60,400 nucleotides of DNA from Calvatia gigantea. Lineage: Eukaryota; Basidiomycota; Agaricomycetes; Agaricales; Lycoperdaceae. Location of the stretch: NCBI GenBank assembly GCA_025093985.1, contig JACAAK010000028.1, positions 1-60,400 on the forward strand, read 5' to 3'. A program made the position numbers and the translations under genes. This document shows positions 33,774 through 46,148 of the stretch, piece by piece (position 1 is the stretch's first letter; every line of letters starts with the position of its first letter). The notes beneath the pieces were generated by a model that saw nothing but the letters and a program-made list of their open reading frames with translations, did not search any database and was not told where the DNA came from.

Positions 33774-35263
33774 TCTTTGAAGCAATCATTCACTCCAATG
33801 AACCAGAACTCTCAATTGACAAACTAAAGCTCTACTTGGAAAACATTGATTTCAATGAATTTCATCTGGAACATGAACTCTATAAAATCACCCAAACCCC
33901 ATATGAACTCAAAATCAACATGAAGATTACTCAAGCTACAAGTTTAGCACAGAAATCCACCCTGAAAACCCAAGTCAAACTACCTAGAAAATACAGAAAA
34001 TTTGTGGTATTATTTGACAGCAAGAAATCTGAACAATTCCCACTGACACATACCTATGATCACAAAATCAAACTTCTGGATACATTCAAACCAGAACTAG
34101 GAAAAACATACCCCCTATTTCCTCTAGAAACCAAAGAACTCAAAAAGTTCATACATGAAAACCTCTGAAAAGGATATATCCAAGAATACGAATCTCCAAT
34201 GGCTCCTTCATTCTTCTTTGTAGGAAAGAAGGATGGAAAACTATGCCCTTGCCAGGACTACCAGTACCTAAACAAACACACAAAGAAGAATGCTTACCTT
34301 ATTCCTATGATCACAACCATCATGGATAAACTTCAAGGAGTGAAACTCTTTACCAAAATGGACGTCCAACTCAGATATAATAACATCAGAATTCGAGAAG
34401 ACAATCAATGGAAAGCTGCCTTCAAAACTCCCATTGGACTTTACAAACCAAATATCATGTTCTTTGGAATGTGCAACTTCCCCACTACATTCCAGAAAAT
34501 GATGGATACAATATTTGCCAAAATGCTTGACAAAGGAGGAATTATAATCTACATGGACAATATTCTAATCTATGCCAAAACTCAGAAAGAAATGGATCAC
34601 CTTACCATGGAAGCCCTCCAGATACTAAAGGATAATGATCTATACCTGAAATTAGAAAAATACAAATTTGACAAAATTCATCTCGAGTATCTCAGCATAA
34701 TAATCTCCCCTGACAAGATTGAAATGGATGATACCAAACTCCATGGAATAGAAGAATGGCCTTTACCCCACACTATCTGCAATGTCAGAAAATTTATGGG
34801 ATTCTGTAACTTTTACCAAAAATTCATATATCACTATGCCGACATCTCTCAACCACTTAAGGCCCTACTATCCAAAATAAAGAAATTTGGATAGAAAATC
34901 AAAGCAAATGAAGCATTCAAATGACTAAAGGCAGAATTCCTCAAGAAATCCATCTTACTCATGCTGGACCAAACAAAACCATTGTTTATTGAAACTGATG
35001 CCTCGAAATATGCCCTAGAAGCTGTTCTATCTCAGCAAGACATAAATAGAAACTACCACCCAATAACATTCCTATCCAAAGCATTCAATCCTACCCAGTG
35101 TAACTACAAAATACACAATTGAGAACTCCTTGCCATACTCACCACTTTAGAAGAATGGCAACACTACCTAGAAGGAGCACAACATTGCATAACCATATGA
35201 ACCAATCACAAGAACCTCACCTTTTGGAGGAAGCCTCAAAATATCTCCAGAAGACAAGCCCAA
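33774..35263 (+). pseudogene. pol: A2 pol, second piece (RT and RNase H)
   Basis: Resumes A2 pol after B3. Reverse transcriptase is open for 34199-34894, though the active-site motif reads YMDN (34550-34561) in place of YMDD. RNase H starts near 34980 and keeps ETDAS, the residue changed in A1. The alignment shows that A1 has one extra base near 5745. It is cut at 35263 by B4 in the RNase H-integrase linker. Confidence 0.87.
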
Positions 35264-35569
35264 TGTTACAACCTTAGTCTGATAAGACCTCAGGTTGCAG
35301 CTTGGGCTAAGACTTGAGGGCAAGTAAGGAGAGAGAGAACAAAGGTGGTTAAGCATACCAAATACAGTAGATGTATGTACACTTAAATAGAGGAAGTCAT
35401 CCAGTTGAATGGATGGAATAACTACATGAAACATCCACCCAGGCTGGTATAGTAGTTAACATGAGTCATGGATGGAGATCACTCAACAGGAATAACTGAA
35501 ACTAATGTACTAATGGATAGGAATGCAGACGATAGTGGAGTATGACTTGATTGGTAAAAAACCATAACA
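35264..35569 (-). repeat. B4 3' LTR
   Basis: 306 bp, pair of 41324-41629. The polypurine stretch lies beside it at 35570-35584 (minus-strand TAATCAGGGGGTAT). Confidence 0.92.
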
Positions 35570-35587
35570 ATACCCCCTGATTAGGCT

Positions 35588-36582
35588 TCATGTCTTAGGA
35601 AGCTTCATTAAAGTCACCATTGACTACTATGGAGGCGAGGGCTTTCTTGGTGGCCCCAATGAGATACTTTCCATTGTTTGATCATGTGAAGAAGACAGGT
35701 AAGTGGCTTTGACTGTCTTGGTGGATAGGGACTGGGACACCATTGAATGGGAAGTCGGTTGTAGTGGAGTTGTCCCAATAACTCTTGACTATTGTCCTCC
35801 AATAGTGTTGGTCCTTTTCTTGGCCTGGTAACATAGTACAGAACCTTGTGGGTGGGAGAAAAACTGATACGAGTTGTGGTGGAGTGATGGTTTTTATAAA
35901 GCAACAGAGGGAGTTGACTTCTTTTTTCATGGAAATGGTAGTTTCTTCATCTATGGGCATGTTGGCTCGTGTCAGTGGTATAGGGTTGATTGTATTGTGT
36001 AATTCAGAGAGGGTACTATAAATCCTATCAATGAGGGCATCAATCTCTGGATCCTCAGTGGTCTTGTCGTGTCTAAGGAGGTTCATGGCTATGTTGGCAA
36101 GCTCTAGGAATACATATATCGGCAATGTCGAGGTATTTGAATACCTCAAGTCCAAGGTCAAAGCGACTGTGGAGACTGTGGACATGGTCTTGTTTGCTGG
36201 GTGTCAGTGTGGATTGGTCTAAGGCTCAGAAGATGGTGGGGATATGCTGATTGGTGGATAAAGACACATTGGTGAATCCTGCATACATGTTGGCAAAGGT
36301 AATGCATGTGGTAGCAAGGGCAATGTGTCAGTTAACGACTAGTCATTTGTTTTGGGCAGTGATGGTTTCTATTTCACTGTTGGTGGCTTTGTTGACATCT
36401 TTTAGTAGGGATTCAAGAAGTCCCTGTGCTGGGGATAGTGTGGTGGCAAGGTTATAGCGAGTGCCCTGGGGGGCAGGTGCTTGGCTGTTGCCTAGTTCTA
36501 GGAGGGGGACAGAGGAGATTGTGGTTGGGTTGGGGTGGACAAGGGAGCAGATAGTGACATGGCTGGCTTGGGAGGAAGGCAT
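35588..36582 (-). pseudogene. B4 ORF3, decayed
   Basis: Copy of the B extra gene from MPSSQASHVTICSLVHP (ATG at 36582) to the stop at 35588-35590. The first 79 codons are open, to the stop at 36343, and a second long piece is 35682-36185. Enough remains to show that the middle helical part and the QHYW...NYWDNS segment are kept across sub-lineages. Confidence 0.8.
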
Positions 36583-36588
36583 GTCTGG

Positions 36589-39500
36589 TTAGTTTCTTTG
36601 GTTGGGTGATGAATTTTTGGTTTTTCTGCCCCTCTTTTTATGGGTATCCTCTGGATGCCTCTTTTGGTAATCTGCTATTGCATCTTGAGCATTTGTCAGG
36701 TTTGACTCTGCTGTCCACATATCATCCTTGTTGTTATATCCCTTCCAGTGTACCAGGAACTGATAGCCCTATCCTTGTTTTTGTCATCCTCAGATCTCCT
36801 CTACCTTGTATTCTTCCTCATTATTGATGATCACTGGGTCAGGTGCTGGTAGTTTCCGCTGTCTTGGGAATGCTGCTTTCTGTACCAGGGTTAACAACTG
36901 CTCATTAAACACATCATGGATGGCCCATCCTTCTGGTAGCATGAGCTGGTATGGCACTTCTCCTATCTTTTCCTTGATTAGGAAAGGTCCATACCTTTTC
37001 TGGCCTAGCTTCTTTGATGGTTGATTGGTATGGATGTTTGCATTCTCTAACCATACTTCATCACCAACTTGATATCACATTATGTGCAACTTGCTGTTGT
37101 CATGAGTTTGTTTCATCTTTTCTTGATATGATCATAGTGCCACTGTGGAGTTCTCTCTTGCATTCCATAGTTGTTTCAGGAATTCAGAGCTACTAGGGTT
37201 GTTTGTTACTCCATGGTCTTTCCCTTTCCAGGGATGTCACCCATAATTGAGGTAGAATGGCATTTCCTGTGTTCTACTGTGCCTCTTGTCATTGTACTGG
37301 AACTTGGCCATGGGTAGCCAATTTACCCAGTTGTTCTGTTTGTAGTTGCAGTATAGGTGAAGGTATGTTTTGACCTCTCGGTTGATTTGTTCTGTTTGTC
37401 TGTCTGTTTGGGGATAGTAGGCCATTGATAGAGTTTGTTCTATTCCTAATCCTTTGAACAATTCCCCAGTGAATTCTGATGTGAATTGTGGTCCTCAGTC
37501 ACTGAGGACTTTCTATGGTACCCCATGTAGCTTCCATATTTTGTTCCTGTAAAGCTGTGTGATTCCTTTTGATGATACATCTGTTTTTGTTGGCATGAGT
37601 TGTATCATTTTTGTGAACTGGTCAACAACTACCAGGATGGCATCTTTTCCTTCTGATTCTGGTAGTGGCCCAATGAGGTCAATGCTTATTTCTTCCCATG
37701 GTCCATTCGGTATTGGGAGTAGGTGTAGTGGCATTTTTAATGGCGTTATGTGAGGTTTGTTCCTTTGACAGTTTTGACATCCTTTGATGTATCTCCTGAC
37801 ATCGTTTCGTATAGATGGCCACCAATAGTCCCTGGTGATCAGTTTGATCATTCTGTATTGCCCTGGGTGTCCCATGTCTGGTACATCATGATATTGTTGT
37901 AGGATTTCTTCATGAAGTGTGGGGTCTGGTGGTACATACATGTTGTTTCCCCTGTAGATGATTCCATTATGTTCTGTGATGTTGGATTCTTTGTCTAGAA
38001 GCTTCATGGTGATGCTCGTATCCCTCCAGTGATTCGCTTTTATCTGGTCCATGAATGTCAGTGTAATGAATAATTCTGCATGGAGTAGAATGGTTTCTTT
38101 GGATTCTTCTTTGTTTTCTGATCTGTTTTGTAGCCAACTTTCCTGGATCATGGTGATTACTCCATTGTTTTCTTCATTTGGTTCTTGGCAAATTCTGGAT
38201 AGTAGGTCTGCTTTTGTGTTTGTCTTGCCTGGCACATGTTGTAGCATAAAGTCATAGTCCTGTAATCTTAGGTACCATCTTGCTTGTCATCTATTGAGCT
38301 TTTGGGGTTCCCTATAGTACTTGAGGTTTTTGTGGTCAGTCCAGATTTCAAACTTCTCTTCTGCGTCTAGTAGATAGTGTCACCATTCTTTTAGGGCATG
38401 GATAATGGCCAGTAATTCCTTATTGTAGATTTTGTAGTTTTGTTCTGCTGAGGAGAGTGTCTATGATGTGAATGCAATAGGGTGCCATTTCTTGTCTTGT
38501 TCTTGTGATAGGACTCCTCCCAGTGCATAGTTTGAGGCATCGACTTCTACTCAGAATTGTCCCTTTCTTTGTGGCAGTGTCAGGGTGGGTTCTTCCATGA
38601 TTCATTGTTTTAATTCATCAAATGCTGACTGGTGTTCTTCTGTCCATCTCCATTCAATAGCTCCCTTGAGCTGGTTGAGTGGGGTCGCAATTTTGCTGAA
38701 GTTCTTGATGAACTGGCAGTAGTAATTTGCAAAGCCTAGGAAGCACTCCACTCCCTTTTTGTTTTTGGGTTCTGGCTAATCTTGTACAGCCTTGACTTTC
38801 TCCTCTTCCATTTCAATGCGTCTATGTCCTATTTTTACTCCTAACATGGGGATTTCCTCAGTGTCAAATATGCACTTCATCTGTTTGAAACAGAGGTTGT
38901 ATTCAGCTGCTCATGTCAAGAATCATATTGTCCTTTTTTTTAGCTGTTCCTTGGTGTCCCCTGGGATCACAAAGTTGTCCATATAGTTTACGATATCTCC
39001 ATTCTGTAACAGATCTCAGAAGATGCTTGTCATCATCCTGGAGAATGTTCTAGGCAAGTTGCTGAGCCCGAAATACATTACAGTCAGCTCAAATAATCCT
39101 TCATTGGTCAGAAATACAGCCTTCCATTCATCCCCTTCCTTAATTCTGATGTTGTTGTATCCCCAAATGATGTTGAGCTTGTTGAAGTATTTTGCTTTTC
39201 CCAATTTGTCAATAACTTCTCCGATTCTGGGTAGTGGCATTTTGTCCTTTACTACTACATTGTTTAATCATCTGTAATCTTGGATTAATCATTTCAAACT
39301 GTCTTTCTTTGGTATGAAGAAGGTGGGGGCTGTGTATGGGGATTTTGATGGTTGTATGCATCCTGACTCAAGGTTTTCCTTGATGAATGCCTTGAGTTCA
39401 TCCTGTTCTTTGATAGTCATGTTGTATGTCCTAGCACTTATTTCCTTGGGTGCATCTTCAGTTAGGATTATTTTGTGATCCCATTCTGTCCATTGTGGTA

Positions 39501-40134
39501 GCTTGTTGAAGGTTGTTTTGTTAAACAGATGTGTGAATGGCTGAATGTAGTCTGGCAGATCAGCTGGTTCAGTCAGGTCTGGCTTGTCTTCTTCTTCCCA
39601 TACATCTTCTGTGATGGCCATGCTTTGGATTTTTTGGGTGACCTGGATACTCTGGTGTGGAAAGTGACAGTCTGGCAGGCATCAGGTGAATTTGATTTCT
39701 CCTTTTTTCCAGTCCACTTCAGGGTTATGTTTGGTCAACCAGTCATGTCCTAGGAATATTTCTGCTTTGTCCTGTAGTTGAACTACTGATGCTTTGATTG
39801 TCTCCTTGTGTCCTTTGATTTCCATTTCAATAGTAGCCATTTCTGTAACTTTCCCTCCTTGATTTGTTGTTCCGTCAGTATTGAGGACTATGATTTCTTG
39901 TTTTAGTTTTTTCATGGGGATTTGTTCTTTGTCTACCAGTTTTTTGCTGATGCTGCTGGTGGTGCATCCTGAATCAATGATGGTGTTGACTGTGATTTCT
40001 TTGTCTGGAGTTTGAATGGTCCCTTTTAGGTTTAATTCGTGCTTTCATCTCTGAGGAATCATATAGTATTTTTCTGATATCCTAGATATAGTTTGTTTGA
40101 CTCACGAGGTAGTGCTTACTCAGAGTTTTCGGAA
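36589..40134 (-). pseudogene. pol: B4 pol, decayed
   Basis: Complete extent, minus strand. Recognisable parts: chromodomain near 36780-36830, integrase core (open 37237-37461), integrase zinc region to RNase H linker (37513-38247, the longest open piece), RNase H near 38340-38560, reverse transcriptase (39016-39240 and 39289-39621) and protease near 39970 with DSGCTTS. Multiple stops, mostly at former CGA/CAA/TGG codons. It begins at the shared GGATTTTTCC site. Confidence 0.85.
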
Positions 40135-41243
40135 AAATCCTTCTGTTCTCCTGGGCTAGTTTCTTCTACTGCTTGGATTTGTACTTTCTTGGGCATAGTA
40201 CAAACTTTGGCGATATGACCTGTTTTTCTGCAATTGTAGCAGGTTAGCCCCTTGGGCTTTTTGCAGTCCTTGGTAATATGGCCGAAAATGCCACAATTGT
40301 AGCATTTTGGTTCCCCCTTTGCATTGAAGATGTGGCATCTGCTGCCTATCTCCATTGGTTCTCCCATTCCTCCATAGGTCGTTCCGGTGTTGGTTTTCTT
40401 ATCTCCTCAGTATTCTGATGCTTCATACCCCTGTCCCATGGCGAGAATGGCTTCTGTCCATTCTGCGTAGGTATCTGGTCTGGCACTGGGTGGGTAGCCT
40501 GTGATGGTGTGGATGATGTCCTGTCTGGCATTCTTCTTGAGCAGGAACATTGCATGTTTGTTGTCTGTCTTTGCCTTGCTCTTTAGGACTTGGAATTCAA
40601 TTAGATAGTTGGCTGTATTTTTGTTCCCCTGTTTGAACTTCTCGATTTGCCATTCCATTTTGCTGTTTAAGGCATTATCGGAGAAGGTCTTTCTAAAGTC
40701 CTTGGAGAATGCTTTCCAATCTGCCAAGTTTTCTCCATCTAGGATTTGTGGGGCCTTCATGGCCACATAAGCTCCTGCTGTTCCTCCTCTTAGCCTGGCT
40801 AAGACTGCTATGGCTTTATTATCTGCTGAGACTATTTTGTTGAATTTCATGAAGAGCGTTATTGCTCTCCACCAGTCATTAAATTTGGTGTGAATGCCAT
40901 CAAAAAATCCAGGGTCTGGCACTAAGCCTTTCCCACTGGGCACTGTTATGGGTACTACTGCATTGTTGGTCATATCAGAGTCAGTTTCTGATTCTGTTTT
41001 ATCTGAGCTTGATTCATCTGATTTCTCCTGATGGATTAACTCTTCCTCTGCTAGGTCAAGTTTGTTTAGAAGTTCTGATAGTACTTCTTCTTCTGCTGGG
41101 TTTGCTCCAGGTTCATCATGTGTTCCTCTAGTTGGTTCTTCAGGTACTTCAGGGTTCCCTGTTTGTTCTTCGTCTAATGTTTCAGATTCGTCATCAGTGA
41201 CTTTGAGATTTGGTTCTCTATATTTGTCTGGGTTCAAGCTCAT
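40116..41243 (-). pseudogene. gag: B4 gag, one nonsense codon
   Basis: MSLNPDKYREPNLKV start at 41243. The acidic N-terminus and capsid domain (WWRAITLFMKFNK) are open to 40407, where TGA replaces the Arg or Gln of the SEYxGD motif. The frame then continues to the normal FSENSE end at 40116. Two CCHC knuckles are intact (CYNCGIFGHITKDC, CYNCRKTGHIAKVC). Confidence 0.88.
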
Positions 41244-41323
41244 ATACTAGCTCCTGGGTTGTCTTTTGTTCAGGCCTGTTTCAGCCTACTCCTTGCAAGG
41301 TGAGGTGGGGACACTTAACCAAA

Positions 41324-41629
41324 TGTTACAACCTTAGTCTGATAAGACCTCAGGTTGTAGCTTGGGCTAAGACTTGAGGGCAAGTAAGGGGAGAGAGAAC
41401 AAAGGTGGTTAAGCATACCAAATACAGTAGATGTATGTACACTTAAATAGAGGAAGTCATCCAGTTGAATGGATGGAGTAACTACATGAAACATCTGACC
41501 AGGCTGGCATAGTAGTTAACATGAGTCATGGACAGAGATTGCTCAACAGGAATAACTGAAACTGATGTACTAATGGATAGGAATGCAGACGATAGTGGAA
41601 TATGACTTGATTGGTAAAAAACCATAACA
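41324..41629 (-). repeat. B4 5' LTR
   Basis: 306 bp, pair of 35264-35569. A2 pol reading resumes right after the duplicated target bases at 41630-41634. Confidence 0.92.
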
Positions 41630-41634
41630 CCTGA

Positions 41635-42168
41635 TGGCTTGGATTCCTCACATACTTCAACTTCATAATTGAACATGTTCCTGGAACAAAAATATCAGCA
41701 GCAGATGCACTCTCACAAAGACCAGATCACATCTCTGATGATGACAATGACAATGAGGATGTTGTTGTCCTTCCAGAAAAAGTGTTCCTTAATACAATAG
41801 TCATATTGCCCAATAAACTAGTTATCTCCCTGGTCAACCAAGAATTACAAGATGATATCATAAAATCATCAAAATACAACAAGATTACCATGGAAGCTAT
41901 GAAATGACTTCTATCAGAATCACCAGAAGCAATCAACTTGAAATACAGAATCATTCCCATGTCATCCAGACACCTTATGACATTTGAAGAAAGAATTATT
42001 ATCCCAGAAGATATGAAACTCTACTGACATGTTATCTAACAATACCATGACCACCCTTCTGCCAGACACTCTGGAGAACAAGAAACTTACCGAATGGCCA
42101 AAGCTAAAGTATACTGGCCAGGAATGAGTACCTTTGTATGGAACTACATTCAAGGATGTAGCACTTGC
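41635..42168 (+). pseudogene. pol: A2 pol, third piece (RNase H linker and integrase start)
   Basis: Resumes A2 pol after B4 (wording for EHVPGTKI...ADALS near 41670-41710) and runs into the integrase zinc region (AKVYWPGMS, then CSTC-like near 42160), where B5 begins. Several stops replace CGA codons. The rest of integrase and everything downstream is not found in the window. Confidence 0.82.
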
Positions 42169-42473
42169 TGTTATGGTTTTCCACCATTCAAGTCATACTC
42201 TGTCATCATCTGCATTCCTGTCTACTAGTACATCTGTTTCAGTTATTCCTGTCAAGTGATCTCCACCTATGACTCATGTTAACTACTACACCAGCTTAAT
42301 TGGACATTTCATGTAGTTACTCCATCCATTCAACTGGATGACTTCCTGTATTTAAGCATACATACATCTACTGTATTTGGTACACTTAACCATTTCTGTT
42401 CTTTTCCCCTTATTCACCCTCAAGACTTAGCCTAAGCTGCAATCTGAGGTCTTATCAGACTAAGGTTATAACA
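42169..42473 (+). repeat. B5 5' LTR
   Basis: 305 bp, starting TGTTATGGTTTTCC and ending GGTTATAACA. It is very poor in CpG. It is of the B3/B4 type. TTTGGTTAAG follows directly as the primer-binding site. Confidence 0.88.
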
Positions 42474-42555
42474 TTTGGTTAAGTGTCCCCACCTTACCTT
42501 GCAAGGAGTAGGCTGAAACAGGCCTGAACAAACAAGACAACCCAGGAGCTAGTAT

Positions 42556-43683
42556 ATGAGCTCAAACCCAGACGAATATAGAGAACTGAATCTCAAAGTC
42601 ACTGATGACAAATCCGAGACATCAGATGAAGAAGAGATAGAGAACCCTGAAGTATCTGAAGAACCAACTGGGGGAACACATGATGAGTCCAGAGCAAACC
42701 CAGCAGAAGAAGAAGTACTATCAGAACTTCTAAATGAACTCGACCTAACAGAGGAAAAGTTAATCCATCAGGAGAAATCAGATGAATCAAGCTCAGATAA
42801 AACAGAATCAGAAACTGACTCTAATATGACTGACAACACAGTAGTACCTGCAACAGTGCCCAGTGGGAAAGGCTTAGTACCAGACCTGGGATTTTTTGAT
42901 GGCATCCACACTAAATTTGATGATTGGTGGAGAGCAATGATACTCTTCATGAAATTCAACAAAATAGTCTCAGCAGATGACAAGGCTATAGCGGTCTTAG
43001 CCAGACTGAGAGGAGGGATAGCAGGAGCCTATGCAGCCATGAAGGCCCTACAAATCTTAGACAGAAAAGATTTGGTAGATTGGAAAGCATTCTCTAAGAA
43101 CTTTAGGAAGACCTTCTCTGACAATACCTCGAACAGCAAAGCAGAATGGCAAATCAAGAAATTCAAATAAGGGAACAAAAACACAGTCAACTATCTAATT
43201 GAGTTCCAAGTCCTAAAGAGCAAGGCAAAAACAGACAACAAACACACAATGTTCCTGCTCAAGAAGAATGCCAGACAGGACATCATCCATACCATCATAG
43301 GCTACCCACCCAGTACCAGACCAGATACCTACGCAGAATGGACAGAAGCCATTCTCGCCATGGGACAGGGGTACAAGGTGTCAGAATACCAAGAAGATAA
43401 GAAGACTAACACCAGAATGACCAATGGAGGAATGGGAGAACCAATGGAGATAGGCAGCAGATGTCACATTTTCAATACAAAAGGGGAACCAAAATGCTAC
43501 AATTGTTGTGTTTTCGGCCACATTGCCAAAGACTGCAAGAAGCCCAAAGAGCTAACCTATTACAACTGTAGAAAAATAGGTCACATCACCAAAGTTTGCA
43601 CTGCACCCAAGAAAGTACAAATCTGAGCAGTAGAGAAAGCCAGCTCAGGAGAACAGAAGGATTTTTCCGAAGACTCTGAGTAG
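42556..43683 (+). pseudogene. gag: B5 gag, two nonsense codons
   Basis: Starts MSSNPDEYRELNLKV and stays in one frame to TAG at 43681-43683. Stops: TAA at 43168-43170 (others have Gln in KFKQGN) and TGA at 43624-43626 (others have a sense codon before AVE). The first cysteine of the second knuckle is Tyr (YYNCRKIGHITKVC), and the first knuckle reads CYNCCVFGHIAKDC. Confidence 0.88.
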
Positions 43684-44825
43684 GCACTACCTCATGAGTC
43701 AAATAAACTGTATCTAGGATATCAGAAAAATACTATATGATTCCTTAGAAACAAAAGCATGAATTAAACCTAAAGGGGACCATTCAAACTCCAAAGAAAG
43801 AAATCACAGTCAACACCATCGTTGATTCAGGATGCACCACCAGCAGCATCAGCAAAAAGCTTGTAGATGAAGAACGAATCTCTACAAAAAAGCTAAAACA
43901 AGAAATTATGGTCCTCAATGCTGATGGGATGACAAATCAAGAAGGAAAGGTTATGGAAACTGCCACTATTGAAATGGAAATCAAGGGACACAAGGAGATG
44001 ATCGAAGCATCAGTAGTTCAACTCCAAGATAGAGCAGAAATATTTCTAGGACATGACTGGTTGACCAAACATAACCCTGAAGTGGACTGGAAAAAAGGAG
44101 AAATCAAATTCACCCAATGCCCACTGGACTGCCATTTTCCACACCAGAATATCCAGGTCACCCAAAAAATCCAAAGCATGGCCATCACAGAAGATATATG
44201 GGAAGAAGAAGATGAGCCAGACCCGACCAAACCAGCTAATCTGCCAGACTACATTCAACCATTCACATACCTGTTTAACAAAACAACCTTTGATAAACTA
44301 CCACAATGAACAGAATAGGACCATGAAATAATCCTAACTGAGGATGCACCCAAAGAAATAAGTGCCAGAACATACAACATGACAATCAAGGAACAGGATG
44401 AACTCAAGGCATTCATCAAGGAAAACCTTGAGTTGGGATGCATATGGCCATCAAAGTCTCCATACACAGCCCCCACCTTCTTCATACCAAAGAAAGATGG
44501 TTCAAAACAGTTAATCCAGGACTACAGATGATTAAACAATGTAGTAGTAAAGGACAAAATGCCACTACCCAGAATCAGAGAAGTTATTGACAAATTGGGA
44601 AAAGCAAAATACTTCAACAAGCTCAACATCATTTGGGGATACAACAACGTCAGAATTAAGGAAGGAGACAAATGGAAAGCAGCATTTTTGACCAATGAAG
44701 GATTGTTCAAACCAACTGTAATGTATTTCAGGCTAAGCAACTTGCCTGGAACATTCTCCAGGATGATGACAAGCATTTTCCAAGACCTGCTGCAAAATGG
44801 AGACATTGTAAACTACATGGATGAC
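43665..44825 (+). pseudogene. pol: B5 pol, truncated at RT active site
   Basis: From the GGATTTTTCC site through protease (DSGCTTS near 43827) and reverse transcriptase to the YMDD codons at the B6 boundary. All open pieces (43908-44309, 44559-44825) are in one frame. Stops at 44307 and nearby, including TAG for a likely Trp. The end is abrupt at 44825 because B6 starts there. Confidence 0.85.
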
Positions 44826-45133
44826 TGTTACGACCTTAGTCTGATAAGACCTCAGGTTGCAGCTTAAGCTAAGTCTTGAGGGTGAGTAAGGGTAGAAGAA
44901 CCAGATGGTTAAGCATACTGAATACAGGAGTATGTATGTATGCTTAAATACAGAAGGAACATCCAGTTGAATGGATGGAGATAACTACATGAAACATCCA
45001 ATGACTATGGCATAGTAGTTATGAGTCAGAGCTTGGGGATCGCGCAGGCAGAAATAACTGAAACAGGTACACAGCTAGGAGGGAATGCAGACAAGTACAG
45101 AGCTGATATGAGAATAGACTAGAGTTCACAACA
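44826..45133 (-). repeat. B6 3' LTR
   Basis: 308 bp, pair of 50866-51173. The polypurine stretch beside it is at about 45134-45148 (minus-strand ACCGGGGGGTAT). Confidence 0.92.
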
Positions 45134-45151
45134 ATACCCCCCGGTTAGGCT

Positions 45152-46142
45152 TCATGCCTCAGGAAGCTTCATCAAAATCTCCATTTACCACGGCAGCAGC
45201 GAGTGCCTTCTTGGTGGATGCAATGAGGAATTCTCCACTGTTTGATTTTGCAAAGAAGACTGGCAAATGGCTGTGACCATCTTGACGGATAGGGACTAGA
45301 ACGCCATTGAAGGGGAACTCGGTGATGGTGGATCTCTCCCAGTAGTTCTTGACTATCGATTTCCAGTAACATTGGTTTTTCTCTTGTCCTGGTAGTACAG
45401 TGCAGAACCTTGTAGGAGGAAGAAAAACTGATGCAAGTTGCAGTGGGGTGATAGTTTTTATGAAGCATCAGAGGGTATTGACTTCTTCCTTCATGGAGAC
45501 CATGACTTCTTCATCCATAGGGGTATCGGCATGAGATGGCAGGGAGGGATTAACTGTATTATGTAGCTTGGAGAGGGTGATGTGAATTCTGTCCACTAGG
45601 GTGTTGATGTCGGGGTCTTCATTTGTTTTGTCTCTTCCGAGCAGTTTCATGGCTATGTCTGCGAGTTTGAGGAAGATGTTGGCGATATCGAGGTGATTAA
45701 AGACTTCAAGGCCTAAGTCGATTCAGCTTTGAAGTCCTTGGACCCGATCCTGTTTGCTGGGGGTAAGGGTAGACTGGTCTAGGGCTCAGAAGATGGTGGG
45801 GATGTGCTGGTTGGTGGAGGAAAATGTGTTTGTGAACCCTGCATACATGTCAGTGAAGGTAATACATGCGGTAGCAAGGGTAATGTGTCAGTTTACAACT
45901 AATCGTCAGTTTTGGGCAGAGATGTTCTCAATTTCACTGTTGGTTGCTTTATCAACATCCTTGAGCAGGGCTTCAAGGAGGCCTTGTGCTGGGGACAGTG
46001 TCTTTGCAAGGTTATAGCGGGTTCCTTGGGGAGCAGGTGCTCGGCTGCTGCCTGGCTCGGGGAATGGGAGAGAGGAGATTCTGGTAGGAGTGGGGTGGAT
46101 GAAGGAGTCAATAGCGATGCAGTTAGGTTGGAAGGCAGGCAT
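45152..46142 (-). pseudogene. B6 ORF3, decayed
   Basis: Begins MPAFQPNCIAIDSFIHP at 46142 and ends at the TGA complement 45152-45154. The first 78 codons are open; then TGA or TAG replaces Lys/Arg-type codons after ISAQN, with more stops and at least one frame change further on. It is closest to B1 and B2. Confidence 0.82.
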
Positions 46143-46148
46143 GTCTGT

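Larger units (their letters stand above)
35264..41629 (-). mobile_element. B4: Ty3/gypsy chromovirus, full length but decayed
   Basis: 6366 bp, minus strand, with 306-bp LTRs, inserted in A2 pol. The flanking 5-mers are CCCAA (35259-35263) and CCTGA (41630-41634). They differ, but A1 has the related string CTCGA here, and a single ancestral CCCGA explains both by CpG decay on opposite strands. Gag, pol and ORF3 are present and broken. Confidence 0.9.
820..42168 (+). mobile_element. A2: old Ty3/gypsy chromovirus, broken into pieces
   Basis: An old family-A element on the plus strand. Its pieces are 820-856, 10006-13489, 33774-35263 and 41635-42168, separated by A1, B3 and B4. Taking out those inserts and their duplicated target bases leaves about 5.5 kb, matching the distance from the A1 5' LTR to the middle of A1 integrase. 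It has a 5' LTR, leader, gag, and pol through the zinc-binding start of integrase, where B5 begins. The integrase core, ORF3 and 3' LTR are missing. CpG is nearly absent: aligned against A1, almost every CpG of A1 is TpG or CpA here. It is the host into which most of the first 42 kb was inserted. Confidence 0.85.
42169..44825 (+). mobile_element. B5: Ty3/gypsy chromovirus, 5' half only
   Basis: Family-B element on the plus strand with 5' LTR, gag and the first part of pol up to the reverse transcriptase YMDD, where B6 begins. The remainder (RNase H, integrase, ORF3, 3' LTR) is not found on the far side of B6, so it was lost by deletion or recombination. No target duplication can be checked. 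Confidence 0.85.

Noticed and set aside
35264..41629. B4 as a recombined element lacking a target duplication
   Set aside because: The unequal flanks CCCAA/CCTGA reduce to one CpG-containing 5-mer, and A2 pol reads on across the element.
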